This document shows positions 27,424-37,906 of a stretch of 64,000 nucleotides of DNA, piece by piece. The notes below the pieces were generated by a model. The model was given only the letters and a program-made list of their open reading frames with translations, searched no databases and was not told the origin of the DNA. The position numbers and the translations under genes were made by a program. Source of the DNA: Bacteroides caccae. GTDB taxonomy: Bacteria > Bacteroidota > Bacteroidia > Bacteroidales > Bacteroidaceae. The stretch covers positions 496,001 through 560,000 of the forward strand of contig NZ_CP022412.2 in NCBI RefSeq assembly GCF_002222615.2, written 5' to 3'. Each line of letters starts with the position of its first letter. Position 1 is the stretch's first letter.

Positions 27424-29031
27424 TTAGAGTTTCGGACCAGCAGCAACCAAAGCCTTACCAGCTTCGTTACCTGTAAACTTAGCGAAGTTCTTGATAAAAC
27501 GTCCTGCCAAGTCTTTTGCTTTTTCTTCCCATTTGCAAGCACATTCGTAAGTGTCGCGCGGGTCAAGGATATTCGGATCAACACCCGGAAGTTCTGTCGG
27601 AACAACAAAGTCGAAGTAAGGAATAACCTTAGTAGGAGCTTTGTCGATAGAACCGTCAAGGATCGCATCGATAATACCACGAGTATCTTTGATAGAGATA
27701 CGTTTGCCAGAACCATTCCAACCAGTGTTAACCAAGTATGCCTTAGCACCAGTCATTTCCATCTTCTTAACCAGTTCTTCTGCATATTTAGTCGGGTGCA
27801 ATGACAAGAAAGCAGCACCGAAGCAAGCAGAGAATGTCGGAGTCGGTTCAGTGATACCACGTTCTGTACCAGCCAATTTAGCTGTAAATCCAGACAGGAA
27901 GTAATACTGAGCTTGTTCCGGGTTCAGGATAGATACCGGAGGCAATACACCGAATGCGTCAGCAGACAAGAAGATAACTTGTTTAGCGTGAGGACCTTTA
28001 GAAACAGGCTTAACAATGTTTTCGATGTGATAGATAGGATAAGAAACACGAGTGTTTTCTGTTACGCTCTTATCAGTGAAGTCGATCTTACCGTTAGCGT
28101 CAACTGTTACGTTTTCAAGCAAAGCGTCACGTTTGATAGCGTTATAGATATCCGGTTCGCTGTCTTTATCCAAGTTGATAACCTTAGCATAGCAACCACC
28201 TTCGTAGTTAAATACACCTTCGTTATCCCAGCCGTGTTCGTCGTCACCGATCAACTTACGTTTCGGGTCAGTAGACAAAGTAGTCTTACCTGTACCTGAC
28301 AGACCGAAGAAGATAGCAGAGCTAGTTCCTTCCATATCCGTGTTAGCAGAGCAGTGCATAGAAGCGATACCACGAAGCGGGTTCATGTAGTTCATAATAG
28401 AGAACATACCTTTCTTCATTTCACCACCGTACCAAGTATTCAGGATAACTTGTTCTTTAGTCTTCAGGTTAAACACTGTAGCAGTTTCAGAGTTCAAGCC
28501 CAGTTCTTTATAGTTGTCAACTTTAGCTTTAGAAGCATTGAAACATACGAAATCAGGTTCTCCGTAGTTAGCAAGTTCTTCAGCAGTCGGACGGATGAAC
28601 ATGTTAGTTACGAAGTGAGCCTGCCAAGCTACTTCCATGATGAAACGTACTTTCATACGAGTTGCTTCGTTAGCACCACAGAAAGTATCAACAACGAACA
28701 GACGTTTGCCTGACAATTGTTTTACAGCTTTAGCTTTCAAATCAGCCCAAGCTTCTTCAGTACAAGGTTTGTTGTCGTTTTTGTATTCGTCAGAAGTCCA
28801 CCATACAGAATCAGCAGAAGCTTCATTCTTAACGAAGAATTTATCTTTAGGAGAACGACCGGTATAGATACCTGTCATTACATTAACAGCACCTAATTCA
28901 GTTACTTGACCTTTTTCAAAGCCTTCCAGACTCGGTTTTGTTTCTTCAGCGAACAAAACATCATAAGACGGGTTGTGCAAAATCTCGGTCACACCTGTGA
29001 TACCGTACTTGCTTAAATCTAAATTTGCCAT
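27424..29031 (-). CDS. pckA: Phosphoenolpyruvate carboxykinase (ATP)
   Basis: A 535-aa cytosolic enzyme interconverting oxaloacetate and phosphoenolpyruvate with ATP/ADP. In Bacteroides it works mainly in the carboxylating direction, feeding fumarate and succinate formation. The nucleotide loop [13 protein letters not shown], the metal/substrate motif FFGLSG and the IGDDEHGWD motif identify the ATP-dependent family, and the length is normal. It has its own promoter and terminator and so is monocistronic. Codon use is strongly biased (GGT, CGT, AAC), as expected for a highly expressed gene. Confidence 0.97.
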   Translation of the reverse strand: MANLDLSKYGITGVTEILHNPSYDVLFAEETKPSLEGFEKGQVTELGAVNVMTGIYTGRSPKDKFFVKNEASADSVWWTSDEYKNDNKPCTEEAWADLKAKAVKQLSGKRLFVVDTFCGANEATRMKVRFIMEVAWQAHFVTNMFIRPTAEELANYGEPDFVCFNASKAKVDNYKELGLNSETATVFNLKTKEQVILNTWYGGEMKKGMFSIMNYMNPLRGIASMHCSANTDMEGTSSAIFFGLSGTGKTTLSTDPKRKLIGDDEHGWDNEGVFNYEGGCYAKVINLDKDSEPDIYNAIKRDALLENVTVDANGKIDFTDKSVTENTRVSYPIYHIENIVKPVSKGPHAKQVIFLSADAFGVLPPVSILNPEQAQYYFLSGFTAKLAGTERGITEPTPTFSACFGAAFLSLHPTKYAEELVKKMEMTGAKAYLVNTGWNGSGKRISIKDTRGIIDAILDGSIDKAPTKVIPYFDFVVPTELPGVDPNILDPRDTYECACKWEEKAKDLAGRFIKNFAKFTGNEAGKALVAAGPKL

Positions 29032-29127
29032 TTTCTTTGAATTAATTAAATTGGTATTTTGTTTTATTATCTCTTCACCTTTTGACTAAGAAGGGGATTG
29101 AGGAACGCCCCCTTGTAAATCCGGGTA

Positions 29128-29155
29128 CAAAAGTAACACTTTCTTTGGAAAGCAA
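29128..29155 (-). promoter_or_regulatory. pckA promoter
   Basis: TTG (29155-29153) and TACTTTTG (29135-29128) on the minus strand are separated by 17 bp, slightly short of the usual spacing, about 100 bp before the start. Confidence 0.5.
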
Positions 29156-29227
29156 GAAGGGATTAGAGAAATTTTTCCCTAATTGAATCTCTTTTATAAA
29201 TTCCTAACAATATCTGCAAACTGAATA

Positions 29228-29257
29228 TTGCAATTTGAAAGATTATCATTTACTTTG
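29228..29257 (+). promoter_or_regulatory. Near-consensus upp promoter
   Basis: TTG (29228-29230), a 19-bp spacer and TTACTTTG, one mismatch from TAnnTTTG. Confidence 0.45.
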
Positions 29258-29315
29258 CAAGTCAGTATGCTATCAATACTATGAAAATGAGATTAAATTA
29301 TGATTAAACTATAAT

Positions 29316-29969
29316 ATGAAAGTAATTGATTTTAGCAAAACAAATTCGATTCTAAACCAGTACATATCCGAGATCAGAAATGTAGAAGTTCAGAACGACC
29401 GCCTTCGCTTCCGCCGTAACATTGAACGTATCGGAGAAATCATGGCGTATGAAATGAGTAAGGAGTTTACATATTCGGTAAAAAACATCCGGACACCACT
29501 GGGAGTTGCTCCGGTAAGTACACCGGACAACAATTTAGTTATCAGCACTATCTTACGTGCAGGCCTACCCTTCCATCAGGGCTTCTTGAGTTATTTCGAT
29601 GGTGCGGAGAATGCGTTTGTTTCCGCATACCGTAAGTATAAGGATACGCTAAAATTTGATATACATATAGAATATATCGCTTCTCCCCGTATTGACGACA
29701 AAACGCTGATCATCACCGACCCTATGTTGGCAACAGGCGGCAGTATGGAACTGAGCTATCAGGCAATGCTGACCAAAGGTCACCCTGCCGAAATCCACGT
29801 TGCTTCCATCATCGCCAGCCAGAAGGCTATCGATCATATTATAAATGTATTCCCCGAAGATAAGACAACGATCTGGTGTGCTGCTATCGACCCCGAAATC
29901 AATGAACACTCCTATATCGTTCCGGGGCTGGGCGACGCAGGCGATCTTGCCTACGGAGAAAAAGAATAA
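29316..29969 (+). CDS. upp: Uracil phosphoribosyltransferase
   Basis: A 217-aa cytosolic enzyme forming UMP from uracil and PRPP in pyrimidine salvage. The type I PRPP-binding motif is LIITDPMLATGGSM. The conserved hydrophobic loop before it is ISTILRAGLPFHQGF, and the C-terminal uracil-binding segment is EHSYIVPGLGDAGDLAYG. It is the only plus-strand gene between 4 and 39 kb and converges on the AraC-type regulator, with only 4 bp between the stops. Uracil released by the nucleoside hydrolase of the ribose locus could feed this enzyme. Confidence 0.95.
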   Translation: MKVIDFSKTNSILNQYISEIRNVEVQNDRLRFRRNIERIGEIMAYEMSKEFTYSVKNIRTPLGVAPVSTPDNNLVISTILRAGLPFHQGFLSYFDGAENAFVSAYRKYKDTLKFDIHIEYIASPRIDDKTLIITDPMLATGGSMELSYQAMLTKGHPAEIHVASIIASQKAIDHIINVFPEDKTTIWCAAIDPEINEHSYIVPGLGDAGDLAYGEKE

Positions 29970-29973
29970 ATCT

Positions 29974-30849
29974 TTAAAGACTCTTTCGATATTGCTGCGG
30001 TGACATCCCCACTTGCTTCTTAAAGAATGTACCGAAATAAGAAGCATTGGGGAAGCCGAAAGCATTCGAGATTTCCTGAATGTCCTGCTGAGTATTCTTC
30101 AGCAACGAGATACTTTTACGGATAATCGCCTTGAATACAAGTTCCTGTACTGTATACCCGCATATACTTTTTGAAACCGCAGAAAGATATTTAGGAGACA
30201 AACAGAGTTTATCCGCATAAAATTCCACTCCCCGCTCCTGCATATAATATTTCTCAATTAACTGGATTAAACGGATGAAGACTTCATTTTTCCGTCCTCC
30301 CGCTTCTTCTCCATCATTCACTAATTTACGATTATACATGGAACAAATCCTGTATGTTAATGCAAGTAGAAGCAGTTTTTGTTCGTAAAGTTTAAATGGA
30401 TTTTCTTCTACCTCCACAGCACTGTCGAGCAGAGACATATATTTCGTGATTTCTTCTTCTTCACCGGTGGTCCACACACAACTAGGCTCATCAGGAGTAA
30501 TCCGCGAATACATATACATAGTCACAACCGCATTGCCCATAATATCCCGTATGGGCTCTATCTGATAGATCAGAATCTGTACTTCCATATCTTCTGATTC
30601 CTGAAGAACCTGAAACGCACCTTCTTCGGGAATAAACAGGCTTTCGCCCGCCTTAGCAGAACAGACCTTCTGATTCAAGGAAAACTGGAAACTCCCCCGG
30701 TGACAAATAATCACCCCCAATCCTTTCATGTGGAACAGTTTTTTTAAAGAAGACGGAAAAGTCACAAGTACACCTCTCGAACTACATATATTTTTCCCGC
30801 TCAACAAGTCGCGGTCAAATTGCAATAAACGATCTTGCTGTGTATCCAT
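29974..30849 (-). CDS. AraC-family transcriptional regulator of the efflux operon
   Basis: A 291-aa regulator. The N-terminal 150 residues look like a cupin sensor (GVIICHRGSFQFSLNQKVCSAKAGESLFIPEEG). The C-terminus is a double helix-turn-helix (FYADKLCLSPKYLSAVSKS ... IQEISNAFGFPNASYFGTFF) ending in the usual GMSPQQYRKSL. It is the last gene of a minus-strand set with the MFS pump, HlyD adaptor and TolC channel (39 bp after the pump gene), so it probably regulates that set in response to a toxic compound. Confidence 0.9.
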   Translation of the reverse strand: MDTQQDRLLQFDRDLLSGKNICSSRGVLVTFPSSLKKLFHMKGLGVIICHRGSFQFSLNQKVCSAKAGESLFIPEEGAFQVLQESEDMEVQILIYQIEPIRDIMGNAVVTMYMYSRITPDEPSCVWTTGEEEEITKYMSLLDSAVEVEENPFKLYEQKLLLLALTYRICSMYNRKLVNDGEEAGGRKNEVFIRLIQLIEKYYMQERGVEFYADKLCLSPKYLSAVSKSICGYTVQELVFKAIIRKSISLLKNTQQDIQEISNAFGFPNASYFGTFFKKQVGMSPQQYRKSL

Positions 30850-30888
30850 AATACCAATACATTATATAAATCATTATCAAAAACGACG

Positions 30889-32526
30889 CTAAGTTAGCAA
30901 TTTTCGTTTAGGATAAGGAACAACAAGCACAAATATCATACAAATTAACCCGCCATAGATCGTCCAGCCTGCCATTTCTTTGAGGGCGGAAAGCGTGGCT
31001 TGCACCTGAATCCGTCCCTTAGTAGATATAGCTGCCATATTACGGGCTTCCGTCTCACTTTTCCCTTGATACTTCATCCCCTGCACCGTACCAAGAAAAG
31101 AAGTAGAAGCATCCGGATTTAGCAAATCTACATTTTGCGCATAACGGGTGATGTAATGTTGCTGCCGTTCCTGGAGCACATTCGAATAAATAGCTCCTCC
31201 AATACCGGGTCCCAGCACCATACGCACGGTGAGCATGATGCAAATCCAGGTAGAAAGGTATTTGAAAGGCATACGCTGATTAGCATAAGCTGCCGTCAGG
31301 GCATACAAAATCATCATACCAATAGCACGGATAATGACTGCATACTTCAAACGTTCATACATCCCTGCTGTCTGTACTTCAAAATACATGAACACAGCCG
31401 ATAAGGACAGAAAGAAAAAACCAAGAGCAAAAAGATATTTGAAATGCAATCCTTTGCTCCCCAACGCCATAGCAATCACTGCACCAATAGTATATCCCAC
31501 CATGCACCAATTGCCCAACGAAGCATTCTGCAAATTATCAAGATGCATCCCTACACCTGCGAATACATTAACAAACATGGCACTGGAATTGATGATCATC
31601 AGCAGCAGATAAAGCAAAGCGCCCATACGGATGGTGCGTAGTTTGAATGCATCCAACAAGACATAAGGCGACCGGCGGGTGACATCCATATAGAGAAAGA
31701 TCCCGGCAAAAAGTATGCTGACAGCAGTTGCCCAACGGATAGACTCATCATCGTACCAATCGAGCACTTTACCGTAAACCAGTACATAAGTGAGACACGT
31801 CAGCGAAACACAGAAGGCAGTGACATTACCGAACTTACGGAAGTTGATAGGAAAGCGCCCAGGGAATTTGTAATTGGGCATAGTGATAAATATGATTAAG
31901 ATAGAAACCAGTAGAATCCCCATCATAAAATAATACACATACTTCCACTCATATTCAAAGGACAGCCAAGCCGTGAGTGCCGTACCCGACTGTCCCAGAA
32001 TCATAAAAAACAGATAAACCGCCGGCTGGCTCACACATCTTTCAATATCCAGTTTGTTCCAACCGGCTGCGTCTTTCGGTTCCAGCCCCGGAGTGATATT
32101 ACGGGTAGCTTCCATGCCTCCGGCATACCAAATAAGGGTAAACAGATTGACCATCATCAACACCATACGCAGAAAGCCTGTCAACAGGCTACAAAGTGCT
32201 AACAGGAATACGCTATCGGTCTTGGCACAAATATAACTGAATATATACATCAATGCGAATCCGACAATGCACATCATCTTCTCTCGGCGCACACACACCA
32301 GTTCGTACAAGAATGGAGCAAAAGCCGCCATACCGATCGAAGTCACAAAGTTAGCAAACTGAATATGTTCGGAAATAATGCCAAGACCGCTCATCATCTC
32401 GGTACTATTCACCGAATAAACCCCGCCTACCGTAAGAATCGGCAGGAAAAAGAATAATAGGATGATAATCCCCAATGGCTTGGGCATCCAGTTATAAAAA
32501 GGATAGTTTTTAGGATATGAGGGCAT
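30889..32526 (-). CDS. MFS drug-efflux pump (EmrB/DHA2-like)
   Basis: A 545-aa inner-membrane protein with about 14 hydrophobic segments, the pattern of DHA2 drug:proton antiporters. It starts PFYNWMPKPLGIIILLFFFLPILTVGG and has a large periplasmic loop near the C-terminus (NVLQERQQHYITRYAQNVDLL), as in EmrB-like pumps. It works with the HlyD adaptor encoded 65 bp upstream and the TolC-type channel. The exported compound is unknown; bile salts, fatty acids or antibiotics are reasonable guesses. Confidence 0.85.
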   Translation of the reverse strand: MPSYPKNYPFYNWMPKPLGIIILLFFFLPILTVGGVYSVNSTEMMSGLGIISEHIQFANFVTSIGMAAFAPFLYELVCVRREKMMCIVGFALMYIFSYICAKTDSVFLLALCSLLTGFLRMVLMMVNLFTLIWYAGGMEATRNITPGLEPKDAAGWNKLDIERCVSQPAVYLFFMILGQSGTALTAWLSFEYEWKYVYYFMMGILLVSILIIFITMPNYKFPGRFPINFRKFGNVTAFCVSLTCLTYVLVYGKVLDWYDDESIRWATAVSILFAGIFLYMDVTRRSPYVLLDAFKLRTIRMGALLYLLLMIINSSAMFVNVFAGVGMHLDNLQNASLGNWCMVGYTIGAVIAMALGSKGLHFKYLFALGFFFLSLSAVFMYFEVQTAGMYERLKYAVIIRAIGMMILYALTAAYANQRMPFKYLSTWICIMLTVRMVLGPGIGGAIYSNVLQERQQHYITRYAQNVDLLNPDASTSFLGTVQGMKYQGKSETEARNMAAISTKGRIQVQATLSALKEMAGWTIYGGLICMIFVLVVPYPKRKLLT

Positions 32527-32591
32527 TTGTGTAAATCCAAATTACTGTTTACAAATAGTTAATCACACTTCACGGACAAGGCAAAATGAAA

Positions 32592-33683
32592 CTAAAGCCG
32601 GGCTTTAACCACGACCATCATACCAGCTGCCAGTCGTTCGTTATCTTCTTTGGATAAATTAGTAAAATCAATACGTACAGGGATACGCTGTTGTATCTTT
32701 ACAAAGTTTCCGGCCGAATTATCTGTCGGGACTAATGAGTATTTAGAACCTGTGGCCCCTGAAATAGATGTCACCTTCCCCGTAAACTCTTTATCACTAA
32801 TAGCGTCTACCGTAACAGATACTTCCTGTCCGATATGCAGATTCTCAATTTGCGTTTCCTTATAATTGGCTACAATCCATTTTTGAGTATTAGGAAGAAT
32901 ATAAGTAATCGTTTGTCCGGCGGAAATGAATTGTCCTTCCTCCAACGAACGACGACCGAGCTTTCCATCACAGGGAGCTACCACAACCGTATAAGACAGA
33001 TTCAGGCGTGCCATTTCAAGTGCCGCCGTTGCCCGTTGAATAGCAGCTTCGGTACTCACACGACGATAAGACACCTCATCCACACCGGAAAGGGCAGCTT
33101 TCTTCTGTCTTTCCACAGCTTCCAGCTTCTTACGCGTAGCCTCATAATCCGTAATAATCTGTTCAAGCTGAATAGGAGTCGCTGCATTTCGTTTCACCAG
33201 ATTTTCATATCGTTTCCGGTCTTTCTCCAGTTTAGCCAGGCGCACTTCGATTTCAGCAATAGAGGCATCATAGACGGATGCAGTGGTCTGTGTAGTATTC
33301 AACGTGGCATTAATTATTGTGGCACCGGCTTGTGCATCCTTCAGTGCGGCTTCGGCTTCCATTACCCGGATTTTATATTCACGATCGTCGAGCACCATCA
33401 GAGTATCCCCTTTATGTACCTCCTGATGCTCGGTAAAGTAAATCTTATCAATATATCCTGAAGCACGCAGGTTGATAGGCGATACATATTGCTCGATCTG
33501 GGCATCGTTGCTGGTTTCCGTCTGGCTATAATTCAAAAAGAGACAAACCACTTCAATTACTCCCCAGACAATAATAGCCACTCCTAAAAGGCTGACTGCA
33601 ATCTGCCAACGACGAAGTTTCTTCATTTTCTTCGCTTTCTCCTGATGAGTAGCGGAAGGAATATTATTTTCCATTGTTTCCAT
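32592..33683 (-). CDS. HlyD/EmrA-family membrane fusion protein
   Basis: A 363-aa periplasmic adaptor with one N-terminal membrane anchor (WQIAVSLLGVAIIVWGVIEVVCLF). It has a split biotinyl-lipoyl domain (VSPINLRASGYIDKIYFTEHQEVHKGDTL and VVAPCDGKLGRRSLEEGQFISAGQ), a coiled-coil hairpin between them (about 110-220) and a C-terminal barrel (VTVDAISDKEFTGKVTSISG). It bridges the MFS pump and the TolC-type channel encoded 28 bp upstream. Confidence 0.92.
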   Translation of the reverse strand: METMENNIPSATHQEKAKKMKKLRRWQIAVSLLGVAIIVWGVIEVVCLFLNYSQTETSNDAQIEQYVSPINLRASGYIDKIYFTEHQEVHKGDTLMVLDDREYKIRVMEAEAALKDAQAGATIINATLNTTQTTASVYDASIAEIEVRLAKLEKDRKRYENLVKRNAATPIQLEQIITDYEATRKKLEAVERQKKAALSGVDEVSYRRVSTEAAIQRATAALEMARLNLSYTVVVAPCDGKLGRRSLEEGQFISAGQTITYILPNTQKWIVANYKETQIENLHIGQEVSVTVDAISDKEFTGKVTSISGATGSKYSLVPTDNSAGNFVKIQQRIPVRIDFTNLSKEDNERLAAGMMVVVKARL

Positions 33684-33711
33684 ATTTTATGATTCGATTG
33701 TTAGTTGCATA

Positions 33712-35043
33712 TTATTTGACTAATGATTCTATCTGCCCGGTCAGTTTGAGGAGCATCAGGTTGGTGACCCGATAATTATAATGTGCATTGATATAATTGT
33801 TCTGCGCTTCACTCATCTGCATTTCGTCTTGCAGCACCTCAGTCATTGAAGCGATCCCTTCGCGATAACGGTCAGAAGTAACGGCATAGACATCTTCCGC
33901 CAACAGATAGTTATCTTTCTGTTTTTTAAAATTACGCTGGTTATTCATCAGGTCATTCACCGCATTCAAATATTGGGTTTGCAGATTTTTCCGGGTGTCC
34001 TCCCATGCCAGCTTGCGATTCTCAATGTCGATCATCGCTTTCCTTATCTTATAGGTTTTATCCAGTCCATCAAAAATAGGAATGCGCAAAGTCAGCCCTA
34101 GTCCATACGAACGAAACCAATGATTGGACGGACCGGAATGGAACCAATGATAACCTTTATCTGTGTAGGCAGCATATCTCCAGTTCCCTGTCAAACTAAG
34201 AGAAGGGATATAGCCATTAGTAATCATCCGTTTTTGCCGTTCAGCCAGTTCCAGCTGCGATTGCGTGAGTTGCAGTTCGTAGAGGTTTTCCGACAAACCG
34301 GTTAAAGCGACCGTAGTAATGCTATCAGTATTAACCGGCGTCAGGGCTATTTCTTTTTCAGCCGGATAATCCATAATGTATTTCAACATATTAAGTTGCT
34401 GCTTCATCATTGCCTGTGCATTGTCATATTGCACTTTCAGGTTCTCCAAATTGATATTTACTCTTTTCAGGTCGACTTCCATAGACATACCATTATCAAA
34501 GAAAGCCCGGGTTATATCCCGCAACTCTTCCAGACGGGTGATATTCGCCTTTATCAACACTATTTGCTCGGCTGTTACTTGCCCCAGATAGTACATCTTG
34601 CTAATTTGAAGAATAATGTCCTCCCTCGCCTTACCATAAGACAAGCGGCTGATCTCCTCCACAACTTTAGCAATAGACATAGAAGTATAAAGAGTCTGGT
34701 TGAAAAGCGGCATTTGCATTTCCAGGCCTGCATTAGCAGAATGTTGCAATGTTTGAGTAATATTATAGGGAACGCCGTAAGATGAACCGTCCGTCACAGA
34801 TACCGGAGGATCAAAATTATTACTATAACCGGCGACAGCACTAATCTGCGGCAACAATCTTGCCCGATTTTCAGATACACCATATTTGCTTTTCTGTATT
34901 TCTCTACGCTTGCTCTCCAACGACAAGTTGTTATCAATACCTATCCGAAGGCAATCTTCCAATGTCAAGGTTTCTACTCCTTGCGCTCTCCCGTTTACAA
35001 CGAGCAAAATAAAAAAGGTAAAAATGAACAGTAGTCTTTTCAT
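33712..35043 (-). CDS. TolC-family outer-membrane efflux protein
   Basis: A 443-aa exported protein with signal peptide MKRLLFIFTFFILLVVNGRAQ and the two repeated helical/barrel halves of the outer-membrane factor family (LTLEDCLRIGIDNNLSLESKRREI; RIPIFDGLDKTYKIRKAMIDI). It is the first gene of a four-gene operon: channel, adaptor, pump, AraC regulator. A possible -7 element (TAAATTTG, minus strand 35074-35067) lies just upstream but lacks a well-placed -33, as expected for a promoter needing its AraC activator. Confidence 0.92.
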   Translation of the reverse strand: MKRLLFIFTFFILLVVNGRAQGVETLTLEDCLRIGIDNNLSLESKRREIQKSKYGVSENRARLLPQISAVAGYSNNFDPPVSVTDGSSYGVPYNITQTLQHSANAGLEMQMPLFNQTLYTSMSIAKVVEEISRLSYGKAREDIILQISKMYYLGQVTAEQIVLIKANITRLEELRDITRAFFDNGMSMEVDLKRVNINLENLKVQYDNAQAMMKQQLNMLKYIMDYPAEKEIALTPVNTDSITTVALTGLSENLYELQLTQSQLELAERQKRMITNGYIPSLSLTGNWRYAAYTDKGYHWFHSGPSNHWFRSYGLGLTLRIPIFDGLDKTYKIRKAMIDIENRKLAWEDTRKNLQTQYLNAVNDLMNNQRNFKKQKDNYLLAEDVYAVTSDRYREGIASMTEVLQDEMQMSEAQNNYINAHYNYRVTNLMLLKLTGQIESLVK

Positions 35044-35300
35044 AATATATGCTCTATAATCGGCTACAAATTTAGTGGGTTAGGACAAATGAAAGCTACC
35101 CATAAACCGACTCTTTATATTCATATTTTCCTTTTTCAACAGAACTTTTGATAGACAAAACTCCGTACTTAGTCGATTTTATTTTCATCTATCCCAGTAT
35201 CTGCTTAGTTTTGAGGTATTAAAACAAATAAAGAATGATTAATCAGCATATTCAAACAACCAAATAGCGTTTGTTTTTCATAATTTTTTAGTGAATGCAA
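35044..35300. other. Intergenic region upstream of the efflux operon
   Basis: It holds the putative tolC-side -7 element (35067-35074) and A+T-rich sequence, and no gene is visible. A TAGTTTTG at 35216-35223 (plus strand) has no -33 partner. An AraC operator pair would be expected here but I cannot pick one out. Confidence 0.5.
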
Positions 35301-35331
35301 AACGGCTCTCTTCGGGAGGAAGAGAGCCGTT
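35301..35331 (-). terminator. Terminator after the YfhO-family gene
   Basis: AACGGCTCTCTT / AAGAGAGCCGTT is a perfect 12-bp stem with a 7-base loop. The minus-strand continuation is TTTTGCATTC. Confidence 0.75.
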
Positions 35332-35387
35332 CTTATCTAATAACCTTATCTATTCTATGCAATAAGGTAAGCATTACATCATTTCAT

Positions 35388-37901
35388 TCAAGATTTCTTA
35401 GAGATTCTGCTTCTACTCATCCATACCAGAATCATCACTCCAATCAACAGCAAAGCCAATGCTGCGTAAGCAATACTTTCCGTCACATGTATGCTCTGCG
35501 GATCAAACCACATCTCAATCGTATGTTCACCGGCCGGAATATTCATTACACGCAACACATAGTCCGCCCGGGCAATATCCACCGGCTGACCGTCAATCGT
35601 TGCCTGCCATCCCGGATAATATATTTCAGAGAAAACAACTACACCGTCTTTAGCGGAAGAAGTCTTATAAACCAAACGATTCGGCTCATAGCTCGTCAAA
35701 CGAATGGCAGACAGAGAGTCCTTATATCCTTCCGTCACACCCTTCAGTTTTTCCTTAAACTTCGCATCTACTACAGCGGTTTCCGTAGGAAGAATATCAT
35801 TCAAAGCATCAATTTCCTCATTTGCATTATTCACATACTGCACCTTATCCACAAACCAGGCATTACCGTATGCATACGGATTTTCCACAGGAACAGGCTG
35901 CCCCTGTTGTCCGGCAGGGAAGATAAAGTATTTCGTGTTCAGCATATTCAGCACACGAAATTTAGAAGCATCCACGCTGTCCATTTTGCCACCGGCAGCA
36001 GCTACTTCCTGATAGGTCGCCTGCATTTCCGGAGTAATATGATGATCGATCATTTCCTGATAACGGCGCAACTTGGCGGCATGATAACCACCGACACTCT
36101 TATGCCAGTACGCTGTATTATTCTCATTAAATGTATTGCCGGGGAAACCTACAAAGTTCAATACCCGATAATATAAGGTCGTATCTTGAAGAATAATTTC
36201 ATCCGCCTGCGTCTTGACGAATGCTTCTGCTTGTTTGGACTTCGGAACAAACAGATCGTCATACAAATAGCGTTTGTTGACACTCCACATATCTATCAGA
36301 CACAGAAGTACAATACCTCCTAAGGTGAATGAGGCTTTCAACTTCTTCTGTTGATATAAGAATAAAAGCAGGCAACCTATAACGATGATAAAAAAGCTAC
36401 GCCATGCATCCGAAGTTAGTATCGCCTCACGCATATCTTTCAGGCTGGTCATGACAGGAACAAGATGTTCCGCCGGAAGCCCTTGCTTCAAAGCAGCCAT
36501 TTCCTGTCCTGAACTGAAGTTGGAGAAGAAAACTCCCGGAGCAACAGCCAGAATCAACGCAACACCGGCTGTAAGCACCAACGTGACAATTACTCCTGTA
36601 CGGTTCTCTTTCAGCTTCAGGATATCCGGTTTGCTCAGAATCTCTTTCAAAGCAAAAATCGCCAACAACGGAATTGTAAATTCGGCTATTACAAGAATGG
36701 AGGATACCGCACGGAATTTATTATACATCGGAATATAATCGATGAAGAAATCAGTCAGCCCCATGAAGTTCTTTCCCCACGAAAGAAGGATAGAGAAAAT
36801 GGTGGCTCCCAACAGTGCCCATTTGAGCGGTCCTTTAACTATAAAACATCCCAAAATAAACAGGAACACAACAAACGCTCCGACATATACCGGCCCGGCA
36901 GTCCACGGCTGATCGCCAAAATAGGGCGTCAACTGCGAATAAAGGTTTCCGTACATCGGGTTTGCTTTTGCCATAGCAGTTTCATTCTGTGACAAAGTAG
37001 TAGAACAGCCCCCTCCCTTAACGTTGGGCACTAATAGAGTCAGTGTTTCACCTATGCCATAGCTCCAATTTGTAATATAATCGCGGTCCAGTCCGCTACT
37101 GGTCTGGTTGGCAGCAGGGCCTTCCTGTTTCAGTTCGCTCTTACCGCGCATGGTCTCCTTACTATACTCGTAAGTATGGTACAAGTTGGAGATATTTACG
37201 CAAACTCCTACCACAGCAGCTAATGCAAGAATAGCGCTAGCCTTAAAGAAATGCGGCAATTCCTTCTTTTCATAAGCATCAACAAAATAAGCTATTATAA
37301 AGAACAGGATCACAAACATGAAGTAATAACTCATCTGAATGTGATTCGACTGAATCTGAAGAGCAATAAACAAGGCTGTAATAACCCCTCCTAACAAATA
37401 TTTCTTCCGATAAGCCAATACGACACCGGCAATCGTAGGCGGAATATAAGCCAATGTAACAAACTTCCAGATATGCCCCGCCGGTATCAGAATAAAGAAA
37501 TAGGAAGAGAATGCCCATATAATCCCCCCTAGTCCTGCCAGCCATGCTGATAATCCGAATGCTCGCAGAAGGATATAAAAGCCCAGCATCATAATGAAAG
37601 TCAGTACGACATAGCCGGGAAGGTATAACTGATACACCTTTTCCACCCACTTCAAAGTCTTTGTTGAATCGTAGCTCGGAGACATCTGATAGGTAGGCAT
37701 ACCGCCAAAAATAGAGTTTGTCCAGCGTGTACGTTCTCCGGTACGTTCGAGATATTCCTTGGATTCTTGCCCTGCACCAACTCCGGCCACCGAATCGTGC
37801 TGAAACAGAATACGACCTTCGATATCAGCCGGAAAGAAATAAGCAAAAGAAAGAATGATAAAAGCCAGAATGGCAATTAAGTCTGGAAGGATTTTCTTCA
37901 T
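35388..37901 (-). CDS. YfhO-family large membrane protein
   Basis: 837 aa from the ATG at 37901 (MKKILPDLIAILAFIILSF); the open frame extends upstream to 37988 through a repeat sequence and is not credible there. It has about a dozen membrane helices, a large extracytoplasmic region (about 560-800) and a final helix ending in SRSRISKKS. YfhO proteins resemble GT-C glycosyltransferases and in Gram-positives help glycosylate teichoic acids; in Bacteroides the substrate is unknown. No sugar-polymer genes lie nearby. Confidence 0.85.
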   Translation of the reverse strand: MKKILPDLIAILAFIILSFAYFFPADIEGRILFQHDSVAGVGAGQESKEYLERTGERTRWTNSIFGGMPTYQMSPSYDSTKTLKWVEKVYQLYLPGYVVLTFIMMLGFYILLRAFGLSAWLAGLGGIIWAFSSYFFILIPAGHIWKFVTLAYIPPTIAGVVLAYRKKYLLGGVITALFIALQIQSNHIQMSYYFMFVILFFIIAYFVDAYEKKELPHFFKASAILALAAVVGVCVNISNLYHTYEYSKETMRGKSELKQEGPAANQTSSGLDRDYITNWSYGIGETLTLLVPNVKGGGCSTTLSQNETAMAKANPMYGNLYSQLTPYFGDQPWTAGPVYVGAFVVFLFILGCFIVKGPLKWALLGATIFSILLSWGKNFMGLTDFFIDYIPMYNKFRAVSSILVIAEFTIPLLAIFALKEILSKPDILKLKENRTGVIVTLVLTAGVALILAVAPGVFFSNFSSGQEMAALKQGLPAEHLVPVMTSLKDMREAILTSDAWRSFFIIVIGCLLLFLYQQKKLKASFTLGGIVLLCLIDMWSVNKRYLYDDLFVPKSKQAEAFVKTQADEIILQDTTLYYRVLNFVGFPGNTFNENNTAYWHKSVGGYHAAKLRRYQEMIDHHITPEMQATYQEVAAAGGKMDSVDASKFRVLNMLNTKYFIFPAGQQGQPVPVENPYAYGNAWFVDKVQYVNNANEEIDALNDILPTETAVVDAKFKEKLKGVTEGYKDSLSAIRLTSYEPNRLVYKTSSAKDGVVVFSEIYYPGWQATIDGQPVDIARADYVLRVMNIPAGEHTIEMWFDPQSIHVTESIAYAALALLLIGVMILVWMSRSRISKKS

Positions 37902-37906
37902 AATAT

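Noticed and set aside
35216..35223. TAGTTTTG as a promoter on the plus strand
   Set aside because: There is no -33 partner and no gene or terminator arrangement downstream apart from the YfhO terminator.
35295..36176. 293-codon plus-strand frame opposite the YfhO gene
   Set aside because: It starts inside a terminator hairpin, is antisense to a real gene and has no recognisable domain.
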